This document shows positions 44,850 to 45,387 of a stretch of 45,387 bases of DNA, one piece after another. The DNA is taken from the NCBI RefSeq assembly GCF_000003605.2, contig NW_003122912.1:246376-291762 (forward strand), read 5' to 3'. The translations under genes and the position numbers were made by a program. Position 1 is the stretch's first letter; every line of letters starts with the position of its first letter. The stretch is from Saccoglossus kowalevskii. Taxonomy: Eukaryota; Hemichordata; Enteropneusta; Harrimaniidae. Under the pieces are notes generated by a model that was not told the origin of the DNA, searched no databases, and saw only the letters and a program-made list of their open reading frames with translations.

Positions 44850-45387
44850 GTAAGTCAATGTCAAAATATTCTATAACATATAGTGCCAGTACTTCAACTT
44901 AAAGTACATAACTTTACTGTAGTCAATGATCTCACTCCCACAGCTCATGCAATTCATGTGATGTAACCATTACCCATAATGCTTATAATTGCATTTTGAA
45001 ATGTATCTTTGCAATATGTTGCATAAACTAGCACCAAATTGTGGCTGTGACATAGATTGAGATTGCAGCAAATCAGTATTGTGTTTATATACTGTAAAAC
45101 ACTTTGAAATAGCTACATGCCATTTTAGCGAATTTGACTCAATGTATGAATTAACTGATTCTTAATTTAGCTAAAATGCCAACAATCTCATTGTGAGAAT
45201 ATACTCTATTCTAATTAGCAACATCTTAATTTAGCGTATTGTGGATTGCATGATAATTAGCTAATTTTTAGCTGTTCTATGACTGTTCCACTGATATCTA
45301 AAGAACCACTCATTGGATTTTGATGAAACTTGGTACATAGATGCTCTGAACATATGCGCAGATTTGATTAGTTTTTGGTAAAAATCT
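44850..45387 (+). other. ZFAND2 intron 8 (partial)
   Basis: Starts at the strong donor GTAAGT and runs to the window edge. No further exon is visible. Confidence 0.8.
45090..45270. mobile_element. MITE-like repeat with the same terminus as the 44170 element
   Basis: Begins TACTGTAAAACACTTT, identical to the end of the 44170 element except for one base. Inside, TGCCATTTTAGCGAATT (from about 45118) is inverted as AATTTAGCTAAAATGCC (about 45164-45180), and further TTAGC-type units follow. The right end is not defined, so the boundary is approximate. Confidence 0.45.

Noticed and set aside
1-45387. CRISPR arrays, bacterial operons, rRNA or confident tRNA genes
   Set aside because: No regularly spaced repeats, no rRNA motifs, and T-loop-like GTTCGA hits lacked a matching cloverleaf; the window is animal nuclear DNA.

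Overview
This is an AT-rich, mostly non-coding stretch of nuclear DNA from an invertebrate animal. Multi-exon GT-AG gene structure, a deuterostome/lophotrochozoan-style ZFAND2 orthologue, an intron-poor LRR-Ig receptor gene, a jockey-superfamily (CR1/L2-like) LINE remnant and several MITE-like inverted-repeat elements all fit. I cannot name the species from sequence alone. Two 50-base N runs show it is a draft assembly.

Layout. Positions 1-1000 hold a possible retroelement tail and a ~435-bp MITE-like element. Positions 1267-4323 (minus strand) hold an essentially complete single-coding-exon gene for an 838-residue type I membrane protein: signal peptide, LRR domain, one Ig domain, Thr/Ser-rich stalk, transmembrane helix and cytoplasmic tail. 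From about 4.3 to 34.2 kb I see no protein-coding gene I can defend. That 30 kb holds a compact promoter-like cluster (4856-4910), a 90-bp (TA)n tract, old dispersed repeats, a broken LINE containing the first N gap, a GC-box plus paired-CCAAT cluster (23308-23366), microsatellites and the second N gap. From 34.3 kb to the right edge lies the plus-strand ZFAND2 (AIRAP/AIRAPL) orthologue. Eight coding exons (217 codons) are reconstructed, with every splice site GT-AG and every reading-frame junction consistent; the gene runs off the window before the expected ubiquitin-interacting motif.

The ZFAND2 gene is the most informative locus. It has a textbook stress promoter: a five-unit heat-shock element (four units perfect), then a TATA box, then a palindromic TGACGTCA at the expected start site, followed by exon 1. 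Its introns carry a nested inverted-repeat transposon pair filling most of intron 3, a possible tRNA-derived SINE in intron 4, a symmetric 24-nt microexon, and two MITE-like elements sharing a terminus in introns 7 and 8. CpG dinucleotides become scarce just downstream of exon 1, while the LRR-Ig gene and the intergenic DNA keep them. That is the pattern expected from mosaic gene-body methylation in invertebrates.

The two genes do not look functionally linked: one is a cell-surface recognition or adhesion protein, the other a cytosolic proteostasis factor.
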